The translations under genes and the position numbers were made by a program. Source: Caloramator sp. mosi_1 (lineage in GTDB: Bacteria; Bacillota; Clostridia; Clostridiales; Caloramatoraceae). Taken from it: DNA of 64,000 nucleotides. Positions 52,730 to 63,289 of the stretch are shown piece by piece (position 1 is the first letter of the stretch; each line of letters opens with the position of its first letter). Where the stretch lies: positions 434,001 through 498,000 of the forward strand of contig NZ_CP117677.1 in the NCBI RefSeq assembly GCF_028622835.1. Reading direction: 5' to 3'. The notes beneath the pieces were generated by a model. The model was not told the DNA's origin and made no database searches. It worked only from the letters and a program-made list of their open reading frames with translations.

Positions 52730-54370
52730 TTACTTAACAATATAATAAATTATTGATTCATATGGTCTTAAATTTAAATTCTTTAAATCACTTCCACTAT
52801 CTTTGTAGTTAGATAATAAAATTTTTGTTTCACCCTCAACATCAATTTCATTTATGCTGACCTTTGCATCCTGACCATAGAAATTATTTACAACCACAAT
52901 CAACTCATCTTTATACCTTCTTGCATATGCAAAAACACTGTTATTTTCTACACAAAGCGGAATATATTCGCCATAAGCTACCACATCATAGTCCTTTCTA
53001 ATTTTTATTAATTTTCTATAATGGTTTAGTATTGAATCCTCATCATTTATTTGTGATTCAACATTTATTTCTTTATAATTTTTGAAACACCTATCCAAGG
53101 TTGTCCATTAGTAAAACCTGCATTATTACTACTATCCCACTGCATTGGAGTTCTTGAGTTGTCCCTTGACCTTTCCATTATAATATTCATTACTTCTTCT
53201 TCCTTCAAACCCTTTTCCATTAATATTTTATAGTAATTAATTGACTCAACATCCCTGTAATACTCTATCTTATCAAAATAAGCGTTAGTCATTCCAATCT
53301 CTTCACCTTGATATATATATGGCGTACCCCTTAGCATATGAATTGAAGTTGCAAGCATCTTTGCTGATTCCCTGTGGTATTTCTTATCATCTCCAAATCT
53401 TGATACAATTCTTGGCTGATCGTGATTGCACCAAAATACTGCACTCCAGCCGTTTCCCTGTTGCATTCCATTTTGCCAATCATTAAATATTTTCTTTAGC
53501 TGCCTAAAGTCAAAATCCATAAGGGCCCATTTATCTCCGTCTTTATAATCCACCTTTAGATGATGGAAGTTGAATACCATTGATAGTTCCTTTTCATCTG
53601 GGTTTGTATATTTTATACAATTGTCTATTGAGGTTGATGACATCTCACCAACTGTAATAACATCTTCATACCTTCCAAAGGTGTTTTTATTAAGTTCCTT
53701 TAAGTATTTATGAATGTTTGGTCCGTCTGTATAAAATCTACGGCCATCTCCTATTAGATCATCTTCAAAGACCTCAGGCTTAGATATTAGATTTATAACA
53801 TCAAACCTTAATCCCTTTACACCTTTACTTAGCCAGAAATTTACTACATCGTAAACATTTTTTCTTACCTCTTCATTATCCCAATTTAAATCTGCCTGAG
53901 TTACATCAAATAAATGCAAGTAGTATTCTCCAAACTTTTCTACATACTCCCACGCACTTCCTCCAAACTTAGACTGCCAGTTTGTGGGTTTTTCTTTAAA
54001 TATATAAAATCCTTTATACTTTTCTTCTCCATTAAGTGCTCTTTTAAACCACTCGTGGTCAGTTGATGTGTGGTTTAAAACCATATCCAGCATAATTCCA
54101 ATGCCTCTTTTTGGGCTTCATCAACTAACTTTTCAAAGTCCTCCATTGTTCCAAATCTTGGGTCTATATTGTAATAATCTGCTACGTCATAGCCATTATC
54201 CCTTTGGGGTGAAACATAAAAAGGAGTTAGCCAAATGTAGTCAACCCCTAAAAACTTAAGATAATCAAGTTTTTCCACAACTCCCTTTAAATCACCAAAT
54301 CCATCTCCATTGGAATCTTTAAATGACTTTGGATATATTTGATATACAACACTCTTTTAAAATCCTTCAT
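52730..54370 (-). CDS. treC: Alpha,alpha-phosphotrehalase (GH13)
   Basis: Hydrolyses trehalose-6-phosphate to glucose and glucose-6-phosphate in the cytoplasm; about 547 residues. It starts at ATG 54370 (AGGAGTGACGAG upstream): [47 protein letters not shown], region I LDMVLNHTS, region II GLRFDVINLI (nucleophile Asp), VGEMSSTS (acid Glu), WCNHDQPRIVSRFG (Asp). Breaks near 53090, 54090 and 54350. Between treB and treR. Confidence 0.91.
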
Positions 54371-54400
54371 CTCGTCACTCCTATCTTTTTTGATTTAGCA

Positions 54401-54430
54401 CAATTGGGCTGTTATAAAACAGCCCAATTG
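54401..54430 (-). other. Intercistronic stem-loop between treB and treC
   Basis: A perfect 13-bp stem (CAATTGGGCTGTT with AACAGCCCAATTG, loop of 4) lies in the 93-bp treB-treC gap. It lacks a U-tract in the transcript direction, so it may stabilise the treB mRNA end or set differential expression, not terminate fully. Confidence 0.65.
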
Positions 54431-54463
54431 CAAATTAAATTTAGGGAAAGTCTATTTAATCTA

Positions 54464-55884
54464 TTACTTGTTATCCTTAACAAGTATATTGTTCTTCTTA
54501 AATATAATTGTTAGAACAAATGGAACTATTATTGCAATAAGCATTGCTATAAAGAACTTAAACATAAACTGTGGCTTTATTGAAAGTATTCCTGGTAATC
54601 CTCCAACACCTATTGAGTTTGCTAAAACACCAGTTCCAACTGAAAATACTGCTGCAATTGATGAACCTATCATTGCTGCAAGGAATGGATAAACATATTT
54701 TAAGTTTATACCAAACATAGCAGGTTCAGTTACACCAAGATAACAGGATATACAAGCTGGAATTGATACTTGTTTTTCTTCTTCATCGTGCTTATTTAGA
54801 TAAATTATTGCAAGTACTGCTGAACCTTGTGCTATATTTGAAAGTGCTATCATTGGCCATAGGTTTGTTCCACCAAGTTCGCTCATTAATTGTAGGTCTA
54901 TTGCGTTTGTCATATGGTGAAGACCTGTAATAACAAGTGGTGCATAAGTAAATCCAAATATTGCAGCAAATAACCAACCAAGTGCTGATGTAAGTCCTGC
55001 GTAAACAACCTTTGAAATTGCTGAACCTATTGCCCATCCAAGTGGTCCAAGTATTGTGTGTGCAATCAATACTGTTGGAACAAGTGCAAAGAATGGAACA
55101 ACTATCATTGATATATATGAAGGAACTATATCTCTTAATTTTGATTCAAAGAATGAAAGTGTAAATCCTGCAAGAATTGTTGGAATTACTTGGGCTTGGT
55201 AACCAATCATTTTAACTTGTGCAAAACCGAAGTTCCAAACTGGAATTTCCTTTGCTGTAGCAACTGCATAGGCATTAAGTAGCTGTGGTGAAACAAGCGT
55301 AATACCAAGTACTATACCTAAGATTTGTGTTGTACCCATCTTCTTTGATATTGACCAAGTTATACCAACTGGTAAGAAGAAGAATATTGCTTCGCCTATA
55401 AGCCATAGGAAATGGTGAACTCCAGCCCAAAATTGTGATATTTCTGTTAAGCTCTTTGTTCCGTTTTCAAACATCTTAATATCGCCAATTATGTTTCTAA
55501 AACCAAGAATAAGACCTCCAACAACTATTGCTGGAATAAGTGGTGCAAATATTTCTCCAAGGTGTGATATTAATCTTTGAATCAGGCTCATATTTTGTCT
55601 TGCTGCCTTCTTCGCTTCATCCTTGCTAACACCCTCAATACCAGCATATTTTACAAATTCATTGTAGAAAACAGAGACTTCATTTCCAATTATTACTTGG
55701 AACTGTCCTGCTTGTGTGAAGGTTCCTTTTACTACCTTCATTGAATCAATCTTCTTAACGTCTGCCTTTTTGGGTCATTTAAAACAAATCTCATTCTTGT
55801 TGCACAGTGGGATACAGCTGCTATATTCTCTTTACCTCCCACATACTCTAACAATTCTTTTACATCATTTGTAAACTTACTCAA
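54464..55884 (-). CDS. treB: PTS trehalose-specific EIIBC component
   Basis: About 474 residues. EIIB is first: LSKFTNDVKELLEYVGGKENIAAVSHCATRMRF with the phospho-Cys; then EIIC with about ten helices (LGEIFAPLIPAIVVGGLILGFRNI, FGFTYAPLVITGLHHMTNAIDLQL, CYLGVTEPAMFGINLKYVYPFLA). Start: TTG 55884 placed 7 nt after GGAGGG and aligning with the usual TreB N-terminus; an ATG 18 nt upstream overlaps the RBS. One A is missing at about 55770, between EIIB and the linker. Confidence 0.9.
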
Positions 55885-55906
55885 CTTTATTCCCTCCATC
55901 CTTAAC

Positions 55907-55918
55907 TTGTACGTACAA
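55907..55918 (-). promoter_or_regulatory. TreR-type operator 1
   Basis: TTGTACGTACAA is a perfect 12-bp palindrome in the treB leader, between the promoter and the RBS. Confidence 0.72.
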
Positions 55919-55934
55919 CTTTGTTTTCACTTAT

Positions 55935-55963
55935 ATATTATCATGTACGTACAAGTTGTGCAA
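55935..55963 (-). promoter_or_regulatory. treB promoter with TreR-type operator 2 in the spacer
   Basis: Minus-strand TTGCAC (55963-55958) and TAATAT (55940-55935) are separated by 17 bp. The spacer contains a second palindrome, TTGTACGTACAT (55943-55954), 36 bp from operator 1. Two operators with this spacing suit repression by a dimeric GntR regulator such as the adjacent TreR. Confidence 0.7.
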
Positions 55964-55995
55964 TAGCTTTTTTAAAATTTTAAGAAAAATTAAAT

Positions 55996-56028
55996 AAAAA
56001 CACAAGGTAGGAGTAACCTTGTGTTTTT
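55996..56028 (-). terminator. Terminator of the NADH oxidase gene
   Basis: AAAACACAAGGT pairs with ACCTTGTGTTTT, followed by TTATTT on the minus strand, at the stop codon of the oxidase gene. Confidence 0.87.
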
Positions 56029-57354
56029 ATATAGCATTTAACCCTGCAATATTTAATAAATTCCAAGGCTTATTAAAATGTGGCTGGAAGAAGAAATCCG
56101 TAAAGGCTAAATCCTCAACTGTCATTTCATTTTGTATAAAAACAGACATTGTATTCATAAGAGGTGTTAAATCGTGCTTTGATAAAATTTGAGCTCCTAA
56201 TATTCTTCCTGTTTCCTTTTCAAAAACTACCTTTAACTTTGCCTTTTCAAATGTTGGCATAAACTCTGGTCTGTAGTTATCCTCTATTGTTACAGCTTGT
56301 ATATTTAGCCCTTTATCCTTTGCAACTTCTTCTATTAATCCTGTTGAAGCAATGTTTAAGTCATATATTTTAATACCTGAAGTACCTTGAGTTCCTCTCC
56401 ATTTAATACTGTTTTTGTAAGATTCTTTGCAGCTAATGTTCCCATTCTTACTGCATTTGTAGCAAGAGGAATATATTCATAGGACTTAGTTGGATTATAC
56501 CATACTGCACAACAATCTCCTGCTGCAAAAACATCTTCTCTTGATGTTCTCATATATTCATCAACTATTATTGCTCCATTTGGCAGCATATCTAATTTAC
56601 CTTTGAATATTTCAGTTGATGGTTTAAAGCCTACACAAACTATTACAACATCGGCAGGATATTGTCCTTTATCTGTTACAACCCTTTTTACTTTTCCATC
56701 TTCTCCCTCAAACTTTACTACAGTCTGAGATAATGCTAAATTAATTCCCTTAGTTCTTAACTTATCTTCTGCTAAATCAGTAAATTCTTTATCTAAATAT
56801 TTGCTTAAGATTCTCTCTTGTGTATCGATTAATGTTACATTTTTCCCCTTTTCCTTAAAGGCTTCAACAAGTTCAACGCCTATATATCCTGCACCAACAA
56901 CTACAACATTTTGTATATCTTCAACCTTTTTTATTATTTCATTTGCGTGATAATAGTTCTTAGAAAGTAAAATATTCTGTAGTTCATACCCTTCTATCTT
57001 AGGAATAACTGGCCAACTACCTGTTGTTATTATTAGTTTATCATAGGTATCTATAAACTCTTCTTCTGTTTCTAAATTTTTAACCTTTAATTCCTTTTTA
57101 TCAAAATCAACATCTAATACCTCGTGTTTCATTTTTGTATTTATACCTAATTCACTTAGATGCTGTGGAGAGGAATAAAATAACCCATTAACATCCTTAA
57201 TGACTCCACCTACATATAAGGCTATACCGCAGGATAAAAATGATATAGTATCATTCCTTTCATATACAGTAATATCAGCATCTTTGTATAACTTTGCTGT
57301 ATTAATTGCAGCTGCCGTACCAGCGTGAGTACACCCAATTATTACAACCTTCAT
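56027..57354 (-). CDS. NADH oxidase / CoA-disulfide reductase-type flavoprotein
   Basis: About 443 residues. FAD motif MKVVIIGCTHAGTAAAINTAK, single redox Cys in TISFLSCGIALYVGG, NADH motif NVVVVGAGYIGVELVEAFKEKG, FAD motif VFAAGDCCAVWY. C-terminal dimerisation domain: FEKAKLKVVFEKETGRILGAQIL and FFFQPHFNKPWNLLNIAGLNAI. The one-Cys pattern fits the water-forming NADH oxidases; CoA-disulfide reductase is the close alternative. Start ATG 57354 (AGGGGTG upstream). Breaks near 56262 and 56355. Likely removes oxygen or balances NADH. Confidence 0.87.
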
Positions 57355-57500
57355 AAAATACACCCCTTTTTTATTTATTTAATTATATTTTAATCTATCG
57401 GATAATTTTTATCAATAGAAAATTATATTCTTTATTCATTTTTTAAGTATAATATAGTATTTCAAGGTATTATAAACAACGTATTTTGTTTAAGTAAAAT

Positions 57501-57537
57501 AAAATCACTGTATATAATATTCTCATATACAGTGATT
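57501..57537 (-). terminator. Intrinsic terminator of the permease operon
   Basis: AAAATCACTGTATA pairs with TATACAGTGATTTT, followed by ATTTT on the minus strand. Confidence 0.85.
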
Positions 57538-57559
57538 TTTATTTGTTTAAGATATATTG

Positions 57560-58854
57560 TTATATCCCTTTCATTATCTTAACTCCTCTATTTTGAGCCA
57601 ATTTTAAAATAACATACAATGGTATTCCTATTAAAAGTGCACCAAGTCCCCATAATATTTGTTCTTTAGTAGCTTTTGTTAAAAGCCATATACTAACTAT
57701 AACAGAGATAACAGGTAGCAAATACCCAAAAGGCATAGTATACGTGCTATTCATTCCTCGTTTTCTAAACACAATAACAGAAAGACAAGTTGGAATATAT
57801 TGTGCAAACCTTGAAATAACAGAAATCATTGCAAGCTGTGTAAAGGTGCCAGAAACTGCAACTGGTATAGCCAGTATAACAGTTATAATGACTGCAATAT
57901 ATGGAACATCATATTTATTTTTCTTTGCAATGTACTTAGGAAGTATTCCATCTTCCGCAAGTGCTACACCCGATCTTGGAGCATTAAACGAAGCTGCTAT
58001 ATTTATTCCTCCTATTGATAAAATCGTCGCTATTGCTACAAACTTTTCACCAAAACCTCCCATAAAAACCTTTGCTGCATCAGCAACTGGTGTTGTACTT
58101 TCTGCAAGTTGTCCTCCCAAGATTCCAACAGAAATAATTTGAACAAGTATGTAAACAACAGATGCCAAAACCATAGTTACAATAATTGCTCTTGGTATGT
58201 TCTTTTGAGGCTCATCCATATCCTCTGCAGCAACTGCTATAGATTCAAATCCTGTAAAAGCATAAAAAATAAGTATAGCTGCTGAGCCTATAGTTGCACC
58301 ACTTGTACCATTTGGAAACATAGGTATAAAATTTCCACCTTTTATAAAAAATATACCTATAATTACAAATAAAATAAGTGGTAATAATTTAGCAACTGTT
58401 ATTATATTATTTAAATATTTAGTAGTCTTAACACCAGATATATTAACTAATCCAAGCCCTACCAAAATTGTTGTTGCAATTATGTTTTTAGCTAAAGGAG
58501 TTGCAGCTTGTGGTATAAATTTTGCCATAGCTGTTGCAAAACCTACTGCCATTGTTGCCCAAGCAATTATACTAATTGCCCACTTCATAATACCAACTTC
58601 AAAACCTATAAACTCTCCAAAGGCTTCTTTTGCATAAACATAAGGTCCTCCATTTTTATCAAAAAGACCACCAACCTCTGCAAAGCATAATGCCATTGAC
58701 ATTACTAATAGAGTATCAAAAATATAAATCCATATGCTACCAGGACCTATTATTTTCATAGCCTTTCCTGGTAAGAGATAAATCCCTGAACCAATAACAC
58801 CGTTTATGCCTAATAATACTATACTCCAGAATCCAAATTTTTACTATCACCCAT
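57560..58854 (-). CDS. APC-family amino acid permease
   Basis: Twelve-helix transporter of about 432 residues. The repaired N-terminus has the family motif INGVIGSGIYLLPGKAM (58755-58815), then VMSMALCFAEVGGLFDKNGGPYVYAKEAFGEF. The helix 6 region IGSAAILIFYAFTGFESIAVAAEDMDEPQKNIPRAI is typical. ATG 58854 lies inside the end of the upstream peptidase gene region (stop 58858), with GGGAGGG as RBS. A break at about 58843. Paired with a gamma-glutamyl hydrolase gene under a sigma-54 promoter, so a gamma-glutamyl amine or amino acid substrate is plausible. Confidence 0.85.
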
Positions 58855-58857
58855 AAA

Positions 58858-59586
58858 TTAATCCCTCCCTGAACAGTTTATAAATTCTTTAAATAAATTT
58901 ATCATATTTGATTTAGGATTCTGAACCATCATTTCTGGATGCCATTGAACACCTATTACGAATTTACTGTTCTCAAGTTCAATTGCTTCAATAATATTAT
59001 CATCCGAAAAAGCAACTGCTTTTAATCCGTTTCCTAATTTTTTAACACATTGATGATGGTATGAATTTATATTTGTCTTTTCTCCAAATATTTTATATAG
59101 TCTTGAACCTTCAATAAATCTTACACTGTGTGTTGCTGTACTTCTTTTAGCAGCTTGAACGTGTCTTATAAATGAACCTTCAACCTGAGATATATCCTGA
59201 TATAGACTACCACCTAAAGCTACATTTAACATTTGCATACCTTTACATATACCTAATATTGGAATATTTCTTTCCAACGCAATATTTATACTTTTTAAAT
59301 AAAACTCATCTATTTCAGGATAAGTATAATCCTGATACTTAGATGGTTGTTCACCATAAAGTAATGGATTTACATCAAACCCACCTGATAAAATAAGTCC
59401 ATCTAACAAACTTATTTGTTTTGCAATAATTTCTTCTTCTAAATTCATAGGAATAATATACGGAACTCCACCTGCTTTAATAACTGAATCAATATAGTCA
59501 TAATTAACATAGGCTCTTTCAATTCCCGGTAATATACCTCCCTCCATTATTAGTATATTTCCTAACACTCCAATAACTGGTCTCAT
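58858..59586 (-). CDS. Class I glutamine amidotransferase-like hydrolase (peptidase C26, PuuD type)
   Basis: Intact, 242 residues from ATG 59586 (AAAGGAGGCGTTAAAG upstream). MRPVIGVLGN, DGLILSGGFDVNPLLYGEQP, nucleophile LGICKGMQMLNVALGGSLYQDI, HHQCVKKL, and catalytic His in VIGVQWHPEMM. The family cleaves gamma-glutamyl links such as gamma-glutamyl-GABA. No polyamine-pathway genes are in view, so the natural substrate is open. First gene of the operon with the permease. Confidence 0.86.
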   Translation of the reverse strand: MRPVIGVLGNILIMEGGILPGIERAYVNYDYIDSVIKAGGVPYIIPMNLEEEIIAKQISLLDGLILSGGFDVNPLLYGEQPSKYQDYTYPEIDEFYLKSINIALERNIPILGICKGMQMLNVALGGSLYQDISQVEGSFIRHVQAAKRSTATHSVRFIEGSRLYKIFGEKTNINSYHHQCVKKLGNGLKAVAFSDDNIIEAIELENSKFVIGVQWHPEMMVQNPKSNMINLFKEFINCSGRD

Positions 59587-59613
59587 CTTTAACGCCTCCT
59601 TTATATTGTTTCT

Positions 59614-59632
59614 ATGCAAATACAATGCCAAA
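59614..59632 (-). promoter_or_regulatory. Sigma-54 promoter (-24/-12)
   Basis: Minus strand reads TTTGGCATTGTATTTGCAT. GG and GC are separated by exactly 10 nt, as required for the -24/-12 elements (TGGCA-N-TTGCA). It lies 28 bp upstream of the C26 peptidase start codon and directly downstream of a sigma-54 activator gene. Confidence 0.85.
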
Positions 59633-59727
59633 ATTAAAATAATCCAACTTTTTGTAAATTGAATTTAAACCTATATTTCAATTCATTTCTTTACATTTTT
59701 TATAGTAAAATTAATACATATAAAATA

Positions 59728-59765
59728 AAAAACGGGATATGATAAACCTATTTTATCCCGTTTTT
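59728..59765 (-). terminator. Intrinsic terminator of the sigma-54 activator gene
   Basis: AAAAACGGGATA pairs with TATCCCGTTTTT, followed by TATTTTA on the minus strand; it overlaps the stop codon. It shows that the activator and the peptidase-permease genes are separate transcripts. Confidence 0.85.
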
Positions 59766-61729
59766 AATCCAATTTAAAAATATTTTACCTTTATCATTAA
59801 TTTTAGTTCCACTCCTACCCTTATTTTTATTTATCATTTCTAAATCAAAAAGTAAATTTAATATTGACCTTACTTCACCCTCACCAATGTATGAAAGTTT
59901 TTCACTTATACATCTTCTACCAACACCATCACTTTTATCTAAACATTCAAGTACATCTATTACTTTTTCTAATTTATAAGTATTATTTATAATTTCAATT
60001 TCTTTTAAAAATCTATTCCATTATTTAATATATATTGTGGTAAATCATTTAATGTTACAATTTCAAATCCCATTACATTTAAATAACTTGCTATATTTTG
60101 CAGTTCTCTTATATTTCCTGGCCATTTATAATTTAGAAATAGTTTTTCAACCTCATAATCAAATTCTATTTTTCTTTCAAAAAACTTTCTAAAAGAGGCA
60201 TTATATCTTCTTTTCTTTCCCTAAGTGGTGGTAAAGAAATTGGTAATACATTTATTCTATAATATAAATCCTCTCTAAATAAACCTTCATCTACTAATTT
60301 CTTTAAATCTTTATTAGTTGCTGCAATAACTCTAACATTGACATTAATTATGTTATCTGAACCAACTCTCATTATTTGTTTTTCCTGAAGTACTCTTAAA
60401 AGCCTTGTTTGTAATTTTAGTGGCATATCACCTATTTCATCTAAAAAAATTGTTCCATTATTGGCAATCTCAAATAAACCAATTTTGCCTTCCTTTAATG
60501 CACCTGTAAATGCACCTTTTTCATATCCGAAAAGCTCACTTTCTAATAAATTTTCAGGCAAAGCAGCACAATTTACAGCAACAAAAGGATATATAGAACG
60601 ATTACTATAATTGTGTATAGATTGAGCAATCATCTCTTTACCAGTACCACTTTCTCCATTAATTAATACTGTATAATCTGATTTAGCTATTTTCTTTGCT
60701 ATATTAATGCATTCCTTCATCTTAGGAGAATTTGTTATAATCATATCAAATTTATATTTTGCAAAAACCCTTTTTCTCGTATCTTTTTAGATAGATCTTG
60801 TTCAATCCTTTTTATATTAGTAACATCTGAAAAAGTTATTATATAACCTGAATCATAATTTAGATATTTAATAGGTTCTTTGTTTACACTAAAAATTTGG
60901 TTTTTATATTTTATTATTTCACTTTGTACTCTATTCTTTTTTATTACATTATCTATTTCTTTTCATTAAATGATAGGTAACTACCCATTTTATAGTTAAA
61001 TAAATTATTATATGTACTATTAGCTAAAACTATTTTCCCTTCATTATCTGTAATTACAATAGCATCTTGTATATGCTCAATTAAAACCTCAAGTTGTTGC
61101 CCCTTTACAAACAAATCGAAATATTGTTTCTTAATCCCAATATCTTTGCTTATAATACTTTCAGAATATTTTATTAAATTTTCTTCTATATCCTTATCGT
61201 GTATATCTAAGCAATTAAATATTTTTAAAAACGTTGCTATATCAATGCATCTATGTCCTACATCAATTATAGTTTCTACAAAATTTGGTACCTTGTCTTT
61301 TTCTCCAGGAGTAATTGCAACCTTTACATTTTCATATACCTTATCATCTAAATATGGTATAAATTTAAGATGTTTTATTCCAATTCTACGAAGTAAATTA
61401 ACTGTTTCAATTGTTGTTTCTTTTGTATCATTTACTACTAAAACTTCCGTATCATTTGGAATTGCTGCAATTTTATAAATTTCTTTTTCTCTCAATGTCC
61501 TTTCTATTACTATGATTGTACTCTCTTTTGAAGCATACTTTTGTATCTCATAAGCTTTTTCATCTATCATAACTAAAATAACAGTATCATTAATAATATC
61601 CCCATCCTTCATTTCATATAAGTAGTAGTTATTTATCTCTACCTTACCTACTAATACTTCATTTAAATTATCTCTTAAAAACTCTGACAAAGGCCCTTTT
61701 CTATTTGTAACAAGTGCAATACTCTTCAA
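59748..61729 (-). CDS. Sigma-54-dependent transcriptional activator with N-terminal sensor, PAS and non-Fis winged-helix tail
   Basis: About 665 residues. Start TTG 61729 with GGGAGGG 7 nt upstream. The N-terminal 180 residues form an uncharacterised sensor ([18 protein letters not shown]...). A PAS domain follows ([28 protein letters not shown]). The AAA+ core has Walker [11 protein letters not shown], sigma-54 contact EKGAFTGAL, Walker [14 protein letters not shown] and [11 protein letters not shown]. The C-terminus is not a Fis-type HTH but reads like a winged helix ([23 protein letters not shown]). Breaks near 60030, 60175, 60780 and 60955. Likely activates the adjacent sigma-54 promoter. 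Confidence 0.88.
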
Positions 61730-62098
61730 ATTTCATCCCTCCCTAAGTGCCCCCAGTTGAAATACTACATTTTTATATTTAATATCTTATTCATATCTTT
61801 AATTAATTTTTATATCGATAAATTATAATAAAAATAAAGATGTAATCATAAAACTTATAAGAAAAATTAATAAAATAAATTATTAAAGTATATACCTGCA
61901 TTCAGTATTTTCTAAAAAATAATTATAATATTGACATAATTAATTCATATAAGACTTATAATTTCTCTTAGATTTAGCCTTTAACAAATTCATATAAAAT
62001 AGTTATAATATACTTAATACTGATAATAAACAATTCCATAAAATGGTTTAATTCACATTTCACCTGGGTGGCACTTTTTGAGAAAAGGAGAGGTTATT
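61730..62098. other. Divergent intergenic region, no gene seen
   Basis: This 369-bp AT-rich stretch separates the sigma-54 activator (minus) from the AlaX-type gene (plus). It holds several TATAAT-like boxes (e.g. 61959-61964, 62010-62015) and a TTGACA at 61931-61936, but no box pair with standard spacing that I can defend. No reading frame or strong hairpin is visible. Confidence 0.5.
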
Positions 62099-63267
62099 AT
62101 GCAAAAGCTGTATTATGAAAATCCATATATTTTTGAATGGGATGCTGAAGTTATAAATCAAATTAAAAAGATAATTTATATTTTGTTGAACTATCAAAAA
62201 CAGCCTTTTATCCAGAAGGTGGGGGACAACCAAGAGACTTTGGGATAATTGATGGTTTTAACGTTATTGATTTGTTTGAAGAAAATGATACTGTATATCA
62301 CGTTGTAGATAAAAAAATCGAAAAAAATAATGTAAAATGTACAATTGATTTTGAAAGAAGATTTGACCATATGCAAAACCACACAGGACAGCACCTTTTA
62401 TCTTCAGTATTCATAACATTGTATGATGCCCCAACAAACAGTTTTCATCTTGGTGATGATTATGTAAGTATAGATATTGGTTTAGAAAATATAACAGACG
62501 AGATAGTTAAAAATGTTGAGGATAGAGTGAACGAACTAATTTTTAAAAACATACCAGTTAAATCATACATAGTAAATAATGAAGAAGCTAAAAAATTACC
62601 TTTAAGAAAACTCCCGCCTACTGATGTTAATATAAGAATTGTTGAAATCGAAGGAATAGACTACTCTCCCTGCTGCGGCACCCACGTTAGAAACCTTGGG
62701 GAAATTGGTATGGTAAAAATTTTAAAAACGGAAAAATATAAGAATATGACACGAGTATATTTTAAATGTGGTAAGAGACTTCTTAGAGATTTTCAAGAAA
62801 AAATACAATCATAAACAATTTAAACAAACAGCTATCTGTTCCACAAAATGAAATTCTAAGTAAAATAAACTCTATGCAAAATGAGATTAAAAATTTATCT
62901 AAACAGCTAAATGTACAAAAAGAAATTACTTCACAATACATTGCAATGGATTTAATAAAGGATTCTAAAGAAAATATCATATTTAAAATATACGATGATA
63001 AGCTATTTGACGAAATACAAATGATAGGAAATAAACTAACTTCCTTATGTGACAAAGTTGTTATTTTAGCTTCTATCGCCGATAAAAAGTTATATTAACC
63101 CATAATGGAACACTAAAAATTAACTGCGGTCAAATTTTTAAGGAACTTTTGCAAAACTTCAATGGTCGTGGGGAGGCGGTCCAAAATTTGCACAAGGAAG
63201 CTTTGAGAACATAGAAAACCTAAAGAAATTCACAGAAAATCTACTTGATCAAGTTAAAATACAGTAG
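62099..63267 (+). CDS. Alanyl-tRNA editing protein with DHHA1 domain (AlaX-L type)
   Basis: Free-standing editing domain that hydrolyses mischarged tRNA(Ala), about 391 residues. TAFYPEGGGQPRDFGII, zinc motifs HMQNHTGQHLLSSVF (HxxxH) and YSPCCGTHVRNLGEIG (CxxxH) are those of AlaRS editing domains. After a coiled-coil linker (about 62820-62935) comes a DHHA1-like C-terminus ending GRGGGGPKFAQGSF. RBS GGAGAGG before ATG 62099. Breaks near 62167, 62806, 63093 and 63165. The aminoacylation domain is absent by design. Confidence 0.88.
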
Positions 63268-63285
63268 GTAGAACCTACTGTATTT
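63255..63285. terminator. Bidirectional terminator
   Basis: AAAATACAGTAGGT pairs with ACCTACTGTATTTT around a 3-nt loop, between the convergent AlaX-type and hcp genes. Confidence 0.87.
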
Positions 63286-63289
63286 TAAC

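Noticed and set aside
54401-54430. treB-treC hairpin as a full terminator
   Set aside because: The stem is followed by TGTGCTAAAT on the transcribed strand, with no U-tract, and the downstream genes belong to the same pathway.
62064-62080. T-box-like GGGTGGCAC upstream of the AlaX-type gene
   Set aside because: The T-box core continues NCCGCG, which is absent. No specifier hairpin, antiterminator or terminator is visible, and the RBS follows within 15 nt.
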